Assembly (NCBI RefSeq): GCF_030930995.1
Contig: NZ_CP133217.1
Span: forward strand, 1,364,001-1,428,000
Reading direction: 5' to 3'
Length of the DNA: 64,000 nucleotides
DNA from: Thiothrix subterranea
GTDB taxonomy: Bacteria; Pseudomonadota; Gammaproteobacteria; Thiotrichales; Thiotrichaceae
Below, in pieces: positions 55,614-64,000 of this stretch. The translations under genes were made by a program, and so were the position numbers. The notes below the pieces were generated by a model. It did not search any database. It saw nothing but the letters and a program-made list of their open reading frames with translations, and was not told the DNA's origin. The stretch's first letter is position 1. Every line of letters starts with the position of its first letter.

Positions 55614-55778
55614 TTAGTCGCCGCTGACTACATCAACGACAGCGCCGCCAACTTGGAAAGGCACTTTCGCCACGCCAATTGCCGTGCCAGCCACTACGCC
55701 CACGGCAGAACTTGCCATTTGTACGGCACAGCCTTGCAGCAGTCCGGTGAGTGTTAACACCAGTAAGAATTTTTTCAT
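55614..55778 (-). CDS. Small lipoprotein
   Basis: 54 aa, too short for most ORF lists. KKFLLVLTLTGLLQGC is a lipoprotein signal with the LQGC lipobox; the mature part AVQMASSAVGVVAGTAIGVA is glycine/alanine/valine-rich, probably membrane-near. Function unknown. The next gene (folE) converges on it. Confidence 0.75.
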   Translation of the reverse strand: MKKFLLVLTLTGLLQGCAVQMASSAVGVVAGTAIGVAKVPFQVGGAVVDVVSGD

Positions 55779-55795
55779 AAGACAGCCCTTATTTC

Positions 55796-55822
55796 GTAGG
55801 GGCGTATGGCATACGCCCTTTT
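55796..55822. repeat. Family B' palindrome near the small lipoprotein
   Basis: GTAGGGGCGTATGGCATACGCCCTTTTC type. Its core TATGGCATA relates it to 31797-31824. It lies upstream of the small lipoprotein start and downstream of typA. Confidence 0.85.
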
Positions 55823-55824
55823 CA

Positions 55825-55852
55825 TAAAAAAAAGGGGCTGAAACAGCCCCTT
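55825..55852 (-). terminator. Rho-independent terminator of typA
   Basis: On the minus strand: AAGGGGCTG-TTT-CAGCCCCTT followed by a run of T. It lies 14 bp after the typA stop. Confidence 0.9.
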
Positions 55853-55865
55853 CTTGTGGCGTGAT

Positions 55866-57716
<1,851 letters not shown>

Positions 57717-57860
57717 AGCTAAAGTACTCAAATGAATTCATGAAAAGCGCGATTATACTTGGAATATGTTAATTTTCTAATGTATTTGCGAAATTACATG
57801 CGAATCAGCCGAAAAACGCCGTAGACTTTCGGCTTTATCGCTTGAAACACGAGGTTATGC

Positions 57861-58253
57861 ATGGAATTACCGATCACAACCCACTATGACATGCTCGGCG
57901 GCGAAGCCGGTATTTCGCGCTTAGTGAACCGCTTTTACGACATTATGGATGAATTGCCGGAAGCGTGGGAGTTGCGCAAAATCCACCCGCAAGATTCTCA
58001 ACCCGCTCGCGATAAGTTGTTTAAGTTTTTGTCGGGCTGGCTAGGCGGGCCGGGTTTGTATGAAGCAGAATACGGACACCCGCGTTTGCGGATGCGGCAC
58101 GCGCCATTTCCGGTGGATACCCAAATGCGTGATCAGTGGTTGCTGTGCATGAATATGGCATTGGATGAGCAAGTGACCGACGAATTATTGAAAATGCAGT
58201 TAAAGGCTTCCTTTGCGAATGTGGCTGACCACATGCGGAATCGGGCGGGCTGA
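57861..58253 (+). CDS. Group II truncated haemoglobin
   Basis: 130 aa. YDMLGGEAGISRLVNRFYDI, HPRLRMRHAPFPVD with proximal His, RDQWLLCMNMAL. Small haem protein for oxygen, NO or peroxide handling; useful near nitrogenase but not in a nif operon here. Starts after an AT-rich promoter region. Confidence 0.92.
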   Translation: MELPITTHYDMLGGEAGISRLVNRFYDIMDELPEAWELRKIHPQDSQPARDKLFKFLSGWLGGPGLYEAEYGHPRLRMRHAPFPVDTQMRDQWLLCMNMALDEQVTDELLKMQLKASFANVADHMRNRAG

Positions 58254-58343
58254 TAAATATTCAATCTCATAAAAACAATAAATAACGATTTCTTTCATTT
58301 CTGCTAAATTCATTAGAGCATAAACATAAATGAGGAAACGTAG

Positions 58344-58967
58344 ATGAATAAATATTTGCCTTTGGTGAGTGTCGCGGTTGTATTGTTCAGTGGTGTAGCA
58401 ATGGCAGGCTCGCCAAAAGCGCCTTATGTGGGCGTGGGGTATGGCATTAATACGTCGATTGATGATAACGATCTGAGTTCAGATTGTGGGGTTGGGGGCG
58501 TTGCGTGCCGTGAAGTGTGTGACACTGACCGCGCTGTCAATGCGTATGCTGGTTATCCACTTAGCCCTAATCTGGCTGTGGAAGCAGGTTACACCGATAT
58601 GGATTATACCGCCCGTATTGAGCAAGACGGCGGTGCAGTGCGCGGCGATCAACAGTCCAAAGCGTTGACGTTGAGCGCGGTCGGGCGTAAGCCCTTGAGT
58701 GCTAATACAGGTTTGTTCGGCAAAGTCGGCGCAGCTTATTGGGACAGCGAAGTAGAAACCACCGCAGGTAACACCGATGACTCCGGTTTCACCCCCGTTG
58801 TTGGCGTGGGTGCAGAATACAACTTCAGCGAACACATGGGTGTGCGGGCTGGCATTGACCATTTCGTGAGCATGGGTGAGCAGTCTAAAATCATTGAATC
58901 GGGCGTGGTTGGCACGGCGGACACCGGTGTTACCACCGCAACGGTTGGGTTGCATTACAACTTCTAA
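58344..58967 (+). CDS. Outer-membrane beta-barrel protein
   Basis: 207 aa. Signal peptide (KYLPLVSVAVVLFSGVAMAG), then OmpA/OmpW-like beta strands ending VGLHYNF, an aromatic-ended C-terminus typical of outer-membrane barrels. GAGGAAACGTAG before the ATG is a good RBS. A terminator follows. Confidence 0.85.
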   Translation: MNKYLPLVSVAVVLFSGVAMAGSPKAPYVGVGYGINTSIDDNDLSSDCGVGGVACREVCDTDRAVNAYAGYPLSPNLAVEAGYTDMDYTARIEQDGGAVRGDQQSKALTLSAVGRKPLSANTGLFGKVGAAYWDSEVETTAGNTDDSGFTPVVGVGAEYNFSEHMGVRAGIDHFVSMGEQSKIIESGVVGTADTGVTTATVGLHYNF

Positions 58968-59003
58968 GCGCTCTAGTTGCGTTGATTTTAGTCTTTAATG
59001 TTG

Positions 59004-59036
59004 AGCCGGATAATGGATGTTATCCGGCTATTTTTA
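59004..59036 (+). terminator. Rho-independent terminator
   Basis: AGCCGGATAA-TGGATG-TTATCCGGCT, then ATTTTTAT. Terminates the outer-membrane protein gene. Confidence 0.88.
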
Positions 59037-59056
59037 TGCCTTTACAATTGCCAATC

Positions 59057-59380
59057 TTAATGACCAGCACACTCAATTACCACGTTATGGAAGGGCGTTA
59101 CTATATCAAACGGTCGTTCGTAATTCCTGCCGTCACAGGTGAGCTTAGCGATGTATTTACCCGGTGGCAGTTCAGCGGTAAACGTATGGCGCTTATCGTG
59201 TTGTAAGCTGTGGCTATCCAGCCCGACAATTTCCCATTTGACTTCACGCAAAATAGCCTTGCCATTATCGACAGCACTAAACAGCACTTCGCCATTGACG
59301 GCGTATGCGTAATGGCTGCTTAAGATGAGGGTGGTAACAAACGTTGTGACGGCGTTACGTATTAGCTTCCTTGCTGACAT
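59057..59380 (-). CDS. Secreted protein of unknown function
   Basis: 107 aa from ATG 59380. Signal peptide (VTTFVTTLILSSHYAYAVNG), then a small beta-rich domain (TFTAELPPGKYIAKLTCDGR, a PEGA-like fold). Function unknown; possibly extracytoplasmic binding. Confidence 0.65.
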   Translation of the reverse strand: MSARKLIRNAVTTFVTTLILSSHYAYAVNGEVLFSAVDNGKAILREVKWEIVGLDSHSLQHDKRHTFTAELPPGKYIAKLTCDGRNYERPFDIVTPFHNVVIECAGH

Positions 59381-59525
59381 GGGCGCACTCCTTGGGTAAT
59401 CTGAGACTGTGAACAAAACCTGCTCTATAGATTAAATAGTAGTCTAGTTTTGACAGAAGTGAACCCTGAATGCACGATTAATGTTGATGAAATTATTTAT
59501 AATGGGTCATAAATAATTCAGCACG

Positions 59526-60275
59526 TTATGGGGTGGTCGCAATCGCAGGCAAACGCCCCTTTTCAGCTTCAATCCAGCGTTGCGCCTGTTGGTTAATGGC
59601 ATCGGTTTTCAAGCCTTGGGTGGCAAACGCCGGGCCGATGCTGACGGTAATCGTACCGGGTTTTTTGATCCACGCATGGCGTTGCCAGCTTAACCCCGCA
59701 TTGTGTGCCACAGGAACCACCGGAAAGCCGGAGTGGGAGGCGAGGATTGCGCCGCCAATTTTAAACGGTACGTTGGCATCCGGTGCGACGCGAGTGCCTT
59801 CGGGGAAAATAACCACGCAGATACCTTCTTGTAACAGCGCTTTGCCTTGGTGCGAAATTTGTTTGACGGCAGCTTTTCCGGCATTGCGGTCAATTGCAAT
59901 CGGGCGAATCAGCCGCAAGCCCCAGCCAAAAAACGGAATCTTCAACAATTCGCGTTTCATCACCCAGCTTAATTGTTGCGGAAAAATACAGGGGATCGCG
60001 AAGGTTTCCCAAGTTGACTGGTGATTTGCCATGATTATGAAGGCGCTATCGGTGGGGATGTTTTCGCGCCCGATCACTTGGTATTTCACCCCGCAGGTCA
60101 CTTCCAGCCACCAGCGGTTGAAACAGTTCCACAAAGTAGTCGCGGGGTAACGGTATTTGAGCGGAAACAACCAAGCCAACGGGGTTAGCAAGCCTGCCAA
60201 GAGGGTGCTGATCGCAAAGCCTACCCAGAAAATCGCGGCACGAGTGCCTAGCCAAAGCGTGTTGAGTGCGTTCAT
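59526..60275 (-). CDS. plsC: 1-acyl-sn-glycerol-3-phosphate acyltransferase
   Basis: 249 aa. NHQSTWETFAIPCIFPQQLSWVMK holds the NHQS-x4-D-like acyltransferase block I, and FPEGTRVAPDAN block III. N-terminal membrane segments. Makes phosphatidic acid. Coupled to gmhB by 4 bp overlap. Confidence 0.92.
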   Translation of the reverse strand: MNALNTLWLGTRAAIFWVGFAISTLLAGLLTPLAWLFPLKYRYPATTLWNCFNRWWLEVTCGVKYQVIGRENIPTDSAFIIMANHQSTWETFAIPCIFPQQLSWVMKRELLKIPFFGWGLRLIRPIAIDRNAGKAAVKQISHQGKALLQEGICVVIFPEGTRVAPDANVPFKIGGAILASHSGFPVVPVAHNAGLSWQRHAWIKKPGTITVSIGPAFATQGLKTDAINQQAQRWIEAEKGRLPAIATTP

Positions 60276-60817
60276 GCGAAAGTGTTTCCCAAAAGTGAGT
60301 CGGCGTAGTCTGCCAGATTATCAAACACGGGTATAGCGGCGGGGAGCTTGCCCTCCGCCAGTGTGCGCAAGCCTTTACCGGTGCGGACTTGGGCATAGCT
60401 TGCGCCTACCGCAGCGGCGGCTTGCCAATCGCGTAATGAGTCACCGACAACTTGGGCTTGCGCGGGATTTATGCCGAAATGTTCTGCAATAGTCAGCAGC
60501 ATCCCCGGTTTCGGTTTGCGGCAGTCACAATGATCGCTGCTAAGGTGCGGGCAATAGGCGATGTACGCGACTTCACCGCCGTGCGCGGCTAACAAATGGC
60601 GCAGTTTGGCGTGCATCGCATCCAAGGTCGCAACGTCGTAATAGCCACGCGCAATGCCCGATTGGTTGGTGGCAATCGCCAACGTGTAACCGGCGTGATA
60701 GAGCCGCGCCATTGCTGCAATGCTGCCGGGGATGGGAATCCATTCGTCCACCGTTTTGATGAACGCATCGGAGTCTTCGTTAATCACGCCGTCACGGTCG
60801 AGGATGATGAGTTTCAC
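60272..60817 (-). CDS. gmhB: D-glycero-beta-D-manno-heptose 1,7-bisphosphate 7-phosphatase
   Basis: 181 aa. HAD core [17 protein letters not shown] at the start, TNQSGIARGYY, CDCRKPKPGM, GDSLRDWQAA. LPS heptose pathway. GTG start overlapping the rdgB stop. Confidence 0.92.
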   Translation of the reverse strand: MKLIILDRDGVINEDSDAFIKTVDEWIPIPGSIAAMARLYHAGYTLAIATNQSGIARGYYDVATLDAMHAKLRHLLAAHGGEVAYIAYCPHLSSDHCDCRKPKPGMLLTIAEHFGINPAQAQVVGDSLRDWQAAAAVGASYAQVRTGKGLRTLAEGKLPAAIPVFDNLADYADSLLGNTFA

Positions 60818-61416
60818 CCGGCGTTCTCCAGCAGCATTTCATGCAATTTACGCAAGGCTTGCCCGCGATGGCTAATGCGGTTTTTTTCTTCCGCTGGTAA
60901 TTCGGCGGACGAGCAGTCGTGGGTTGGTACGTAAAACAAGGGGTCGTAACCAAAGCCATTCGCCCCGCTCAAGCTGTGCAGAATACGACCTTCCCAACTG
61001 GCTTCGGCAATGATCGGCAATTGGTCTTCGGCATGGCGCAAGTAAACGATGCAGCAATAGAAACGTGCAGTGCGTTGCGCGTCCGGTACGTCTTGCAAGG
61101 CTTCCAGCAGTTTGGCGTTATTGGCAGCATCGTCACCGTGTTCCCCCGCATAACGGGCGGAATACAGCCCCGGTGCGCCACCGAGAGCATCCACCACAAT
61201 GCCGGAATCGTCTGCCATCGCAGGCATTCCGGTGTGTTGAGCGGCGTTACGCGCTTTGATTAAGGCGTTTTCGACGAAGGTTAAGCCGGTTTCGTCGGCA
61301 TCTTGCACCCCAAATTCGCTTTGGCGTACAAATTCAATGCCCAAATCCGCCAGCATTGCGTTGAATTCGCGCAGTTTTCCGGCATTGCCGGAGGCTAAGA
61401 CGATACGTTGACTCAT
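60814..61416 (-). CDS. rdgB: XTP/dITP diphosphatase RdgB
   Basis: 200 aa. [13 protein letters not shown] at the start, [20 protein letters not shown] in the middle, [15 protein letters not shown]. Removes non-canonical purine nucleotides. Overlaps rph and gmhB by 4 bp each. Confidence 0.95.
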   Translation of the reverse strand: MSQRIVLASGNAGKLREFNAMLADLGIEFVRQSEFGVQDADETGLTFVENALIKARNAAQHTGMPAMADDSGIVVDALGGAPGLYSARYAGEHGDDAANNAKLLEALQDVPDAQRTARFYCCIVYLRHAEDQLPIIAEASWEGRILHSLSGANGFGYDPLFYVPTHDCSSAELPAEEKNRISHRGQALRKLHEMLLENAG

Positions 61417-62129
61417 GATTCCAATGCCTGTTGTTGTGCTTGCATGATTTCCCGAATGCCTTTTTCTGCCAATACCAGCATGGCATCGAGTTCGTCGCGG
61501 CGGAAAGCGTGACCTTCGGCAGTGCCTTGCAATTCGATGAATTGTCCAGCTTCATTCATCACCACGTTCATGTCGGTTTCGGCTTTGGAATCTTCAGCGT
61601 AATCCAAATCCAGCACCGGCACGCCGTCAAAAATGCCGACGGAAATCGCCGCGATTTGCCCGTGCAAGGGGTTTTTCTTCAAGCGGCGGTTTTTTTGCAG
61701 CCAAGTAATCGCGTCACACAAGGCCACGTAAGCACCGCTGATTGAAGCCGTGCGCGTGCCGCCATCGGCTTGAATCACGTCACAGTCGATGGTGATTTGG
61801 AATTCGCCCAGTGCTTCAAGATCCACCACTGCTCGCAGGGAACGCCCGATTAAGCGCTGAATTTCCATGGTGCGCCCACCTTGTTTGCCTTTGGCGGCTT
61901 CGCGTGCAGTACGCGAACCCGTGGCACGCGGCAACATGCCGTATTCCGCCGTAACCCAACCTTGACCTTTGCCTTTCAGCCAGCCGGGTAAACGGTCTTC
62001 GACGGTGGCTGTACACAGCACCTTGGTATTGCCGAATTCCACTAATACCGAGCCTTCCGCGTGGCAGGTGTAATGGCGGGTAAATTTAACCGTTCGCATT
62101 TGCTCAGGGGCGCGTTCGCTGGGTCTCAT
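61413..62129 (-). CDS. rph: Ribonuclease PH
   Basis: 238 aa. [15 protein letters not shown] at the start, [37 protein letters not shown], phosphorolytic active site. 3'-end processing of tRNA. First gene of the rph-rdgB-gmhB-plsC minus-strand operon. Confidence 0.95.
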   Translation of the reverse strand: MRPSERAPEQMRTVKFTRHYTCHAEGSVLVEFGNTKVLCTATVEDRLPGWLKGKGQGWVTAEYGMLPRATGSRTAREAAKGKQGGRTMEIQRLIGRSLRAVVDLEALGEFQITIDCDVIQADGGTRTASISGAYVALCDAITWLQKNRRLKKNPLHGQIAAISVGIFDGVPVLDLDYAEDSKAETDMNVVMNEAGQFIELQGTAEGHAFRRDELDAMLVLAEKGIREIMQAQQQALES

Positions 62130-62196
62130 GGGGAATCCTTTTATCGCTTAGAGGGGAGAGCGGGGATTATACCCATCATTGGCGTGGGTTTCACGG

Positions 62197-64000
62197 TTAT
62201 GGTGCGGCAATGTGTGGTAGCCAGCGTTCCAGCATCACCTGCATCGTGGCGGGGACAAACGGTTTGGTGAGGTAATCATTCATGCCTGCGGCGAGGCAAC
62301 GTTCACGCTCCCCAGCAATGGCGTGGGCGGTTAGGGCAATAATGGGCAAGTGCGTGAAACGGGCATCAGCGCGAATCCGTTGTGTGGTTTCATAGCCATT
62401 CATCTCCGGCATACTCACGTCCATTAACACCAAGTCGATAGTATGTTGTTGCAATTGTTGGAGAGCGGCTGCACCACTATCGGCTATTACAACGTCAACG
62501 TGCAGTGTTTTCAGCAGAGCGCGACCGAAAAATAAATTCAGATCGTCATCGTCTACCAAGAGGATTCGGTATGTTGTTGCCGTGGGCAAACGTTTAATGA
62601 CCGCGATGTCGTCTTGCTGAGAAACGCTACAATGCGTGTCAACCCTGGCGAGATCAAAATCCAAACTGAAAAAGAAGCGGCTGCCCTGTTTCGGGGTGCT
62701 GCTCACTGCCAAGGTGCCACCCATTGCTGCTACCAATTTATGGCTGATGGATAAGCCTAGCCCCGTGCCTTTAAAGCGTTTGTCGGTTGAGGTTTGAGTA
62801 GCCGAGAAGGGTTCAAACAATTGCGCTTGTTGTGTTGGATCGATGCCAATGCCAGTATCGGTGACGTCAAAATGCAGTAATACCTTGCCGGTTACGTCCG
62901 CGCCCAGGTCACGAATCGCCAAGCTCACGCTGCCCGTTGCGGTGAATTTCAGGGCATTGTTCAACAGGTTGAGCAATATTTGCGACAAGCGGGTGAGATC
63001 GCCGAGTAGCAGGGTTTGCAGCGAAAAATCACTGTGCAGCTTCAGCGTTAAGCTTTTTTGTTGAGCGTGTTCGTGCAGGAGTTTTTCCAGGTTTTCCAGC
63101 AATTCGCCGAGGGTAAACGGGTGTGATTCGATTACCGGCAAGGTGTTTTCTAAGCGGGCTAAATCCAAAATATCATTGATCAGGTTCAGCATGTGGTTGG
63201 CGGCGGTGTCGAGCCGATCCACGTACTCTTGTTGTTGCGGGTTCAGTGGCGTGGTTTGCAGCAGTGTGCCTGTGCCGATGACCGCATTCATGGGCGTGCG
63301 CAATTCGTGGCTCATTGAGGCTAGAAATTCACCTTTGGCTTTGCTGGTGGCTTCAGCGCGTTGCGTTTGTTCGTGCAAGATGCGGGTGCGTTCTGCCTGT
63401 GACAGTGAGAGCAAAATCATAAACGCCAACATGCCGACATGCATAATATCAATGGCATAGGGCAAGTTGTGTACCAGCCCGAATCCGACCAAGATTAAGG
63501 GAATGCTGCTCAGCGTGACGATGCTGGATGCCCAGGCGAAACTTTTCGCTTCACGCAAGCCCCGCCGCCATAAGGTGAAGGTGGCGGGAACAATGATGCT
63601 GAGCAATAAAAAACCCAGCAGTGAGGTCAGCCATGCCCCAAACGCAAACCAGTGGTTGAGTAGGATGCTCAGCAATGCACCCCAAAACACGAGCCGCAGC
63701 GGTACGACAAAATACGGTAGCTGTTTGGGTAAGCCCATTAAGTGGTGGAAAAAGTGTGCGCCACTGGCAATAGCGGCGTAAGCAAACACCGATTGTATTA
63801 ACAGGTAATGTTCCTGAAACAGCGTGATGACATGCAAGAGACCCGTCAAACGGCTCAATTCTAAGGTCACAAAGACGATAAAAAATGCCAAACTCAAGAA
63901 GCTGATTTCGGTTAATTTGAAATAAGTCAGTAAGTTGTAAGCCGCCAACGCCAGCATTCCGCCCAAGACAATCCCGTAAAACAAGTAATCATGGATGGCT
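62197..64000 (-). CDS. 7TMR-DISM-type hybrid sensor histidine kinase (5' end outside window)
   Basis: At least 595 aa; the N-terminus lies beyond 64000, since the visible start already runs inside the membrane domain (GGMLALAAYNLLTYFKL). Then HisKA (MSHELRTPMNAVIGTGTLLQ), HATPase_c (GTGLGLSISHKLVAAMGG) and a receiver (LLVDDDDLNLFFGRALL, phospho-Asp in LMDVSMPEMNGYET). Very similar layout and sequence to the kinase at 40071, so a probable duplication. Confidence 0.88.
   Translation of the reverse strand, partial: AIHDYLFYGIVLGGMLALAAYNLLTYFKLTEISFLSLAFFIVFVTLELSRLTGLLHVITLFQEHYLLIQSVFAYAAIASGAHFFHHLMGLPKQLPYFVVPLRLVFWGALLSILLNHWFAFGAWLTSLLGFLLLSIIVPATFTLWRRGLREAKSFAWASSIVTLSSIPLILVGFGLVHNLPYAIDIMHVGMLAFMILLSLSQAERTRILHEQTQRAEATSKAKGEFLASMSHELRTPMNAVIGTGTLLQTTPLNPQQQEYVDRLDTAANHMLNLINDILDLARLENTLPVIESHPFTLGELLENLEKLLHEHAQQKSLTLKLHSDFSLQTLLLGDLTRLSQILLNLLNNALKFTATGSVSLAIRDLGADVTGKVLLHFDVTDTGIGIDPTQQAQLFEPFSATQTSTDKRFKGTGLGLSISHKLVAAMGGTLAVSSTPKQGSRFFFSLDFDLARVDTHCSVSQQDDIAVIKRLPTATTYRILLVDDDDLNLFFGRALLKTLHVDVVIADSGAAALQQLQQHTIDLVLMDVSMPEMNGYETTQRIRADARFTHLPIIALTAHAIAGERERCLAAGMNDYLTKPFVPATMQVMLERWLPHIAAP

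Overview
The window is most likely chromosome of a diazotrophic gammaproteobacterium. The gene order recalls Azotobacter-type nif regions: rnf operon divergent from nifLA, clpX beside nifM, and LRV and monothiol glutaredoxin genes among nif genes. The repeats and housekeeping genes fit a filamentous sulfur oxidiser such as Thiothrix. The genus is an inference; no rRNA gene or other marker is present. No tRNA, rRNA or CRISPR array was seen.

Layout. 1-1.6 kb: nifS and a small NifZ-like gene. 1.6-7.6 kb: non-nif genes (AAA-ATPase/nuclease-like, ABC-F ATPase, helicase HrpB). 7.6-11.7 kb: nifL-nifA and a SIR2-like gene on the minus strand. 12-17.6 kb: rnfABCDGEH and one unknown gene, divergent from nifL. 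17.7-20.6 kb: nifW-nifZ-nifM-clpX on the minus strand. 20.8-27.1 kb: accessory island with a nucleotidyltransferase pair, a Roco-type GTPase, a PIN toxin pair, a broken fic and an intact fic. 27.1-33 kb: nifV-cysE-TPR gene, then glutaredoxin-nitroreductase-dadA. 33.3-39.9 kb: vapBC, nifEN, a second nucleotidyltransferase pair, and nifX-rseC-like-DUF269-DUF683-fdxB. 40-44 kb: hybrid histidine kinase, orphan antitoxin-like genes and an NYN-domain gene. 44-54 kb (minus strand): nifHDKT-fdx-nifY-like-DUF6129-LRV-unknown-DUF3144-nifF, with a group II intron inserted antisense in the DUF3144 gene. 54.1-55 kb: draT, divergent from nifH. 55-64 kb: ordinary chromosomal genes (folE, typA, truncated haemoglobin, outer-membrane protein, plsC, gmhB, rdgB, rph) and a second hybrid kinase cut by the window end.

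How it works together. NifHDK is a molybdenum nitrogenase: all NifD and NifK cluster ligands checked are present at the classical positions. NifEN, NifX, NifV, NifS, NifM, NifW, NifZ and small Fe-S proteins mature it. Rnf, FdxB and NifF supply low-potential electrons. DraT can switch NifH off at Arg101. NifL/NifA control the set. Eight sigma-54 promoters (-24/-12) can be read directly, before nifL, rnfA, nifW, nifV, the glutaredoxin gene, nifE, nifX and nifH. Each has a TGT-N10-ACA NifA site upstream; the nifL and rnfA promoters share one. nifB, nifU, nifQ and draG are not in this window.

The most unusual layer is a family of short perfect or near-perfect palindromes with ends GTAGRGRCG...CGYCYCTAC. 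They sit in most nifHDKT-operon gaps and are also read in frame inside nifA, clpX (twice), rnfE and a nitroreductase gene. Other points of interest are an oriented, asymmetric NifA-site consensus and a Roco GTPase gene whose base composition changes abruptly inside the GTPase domain.
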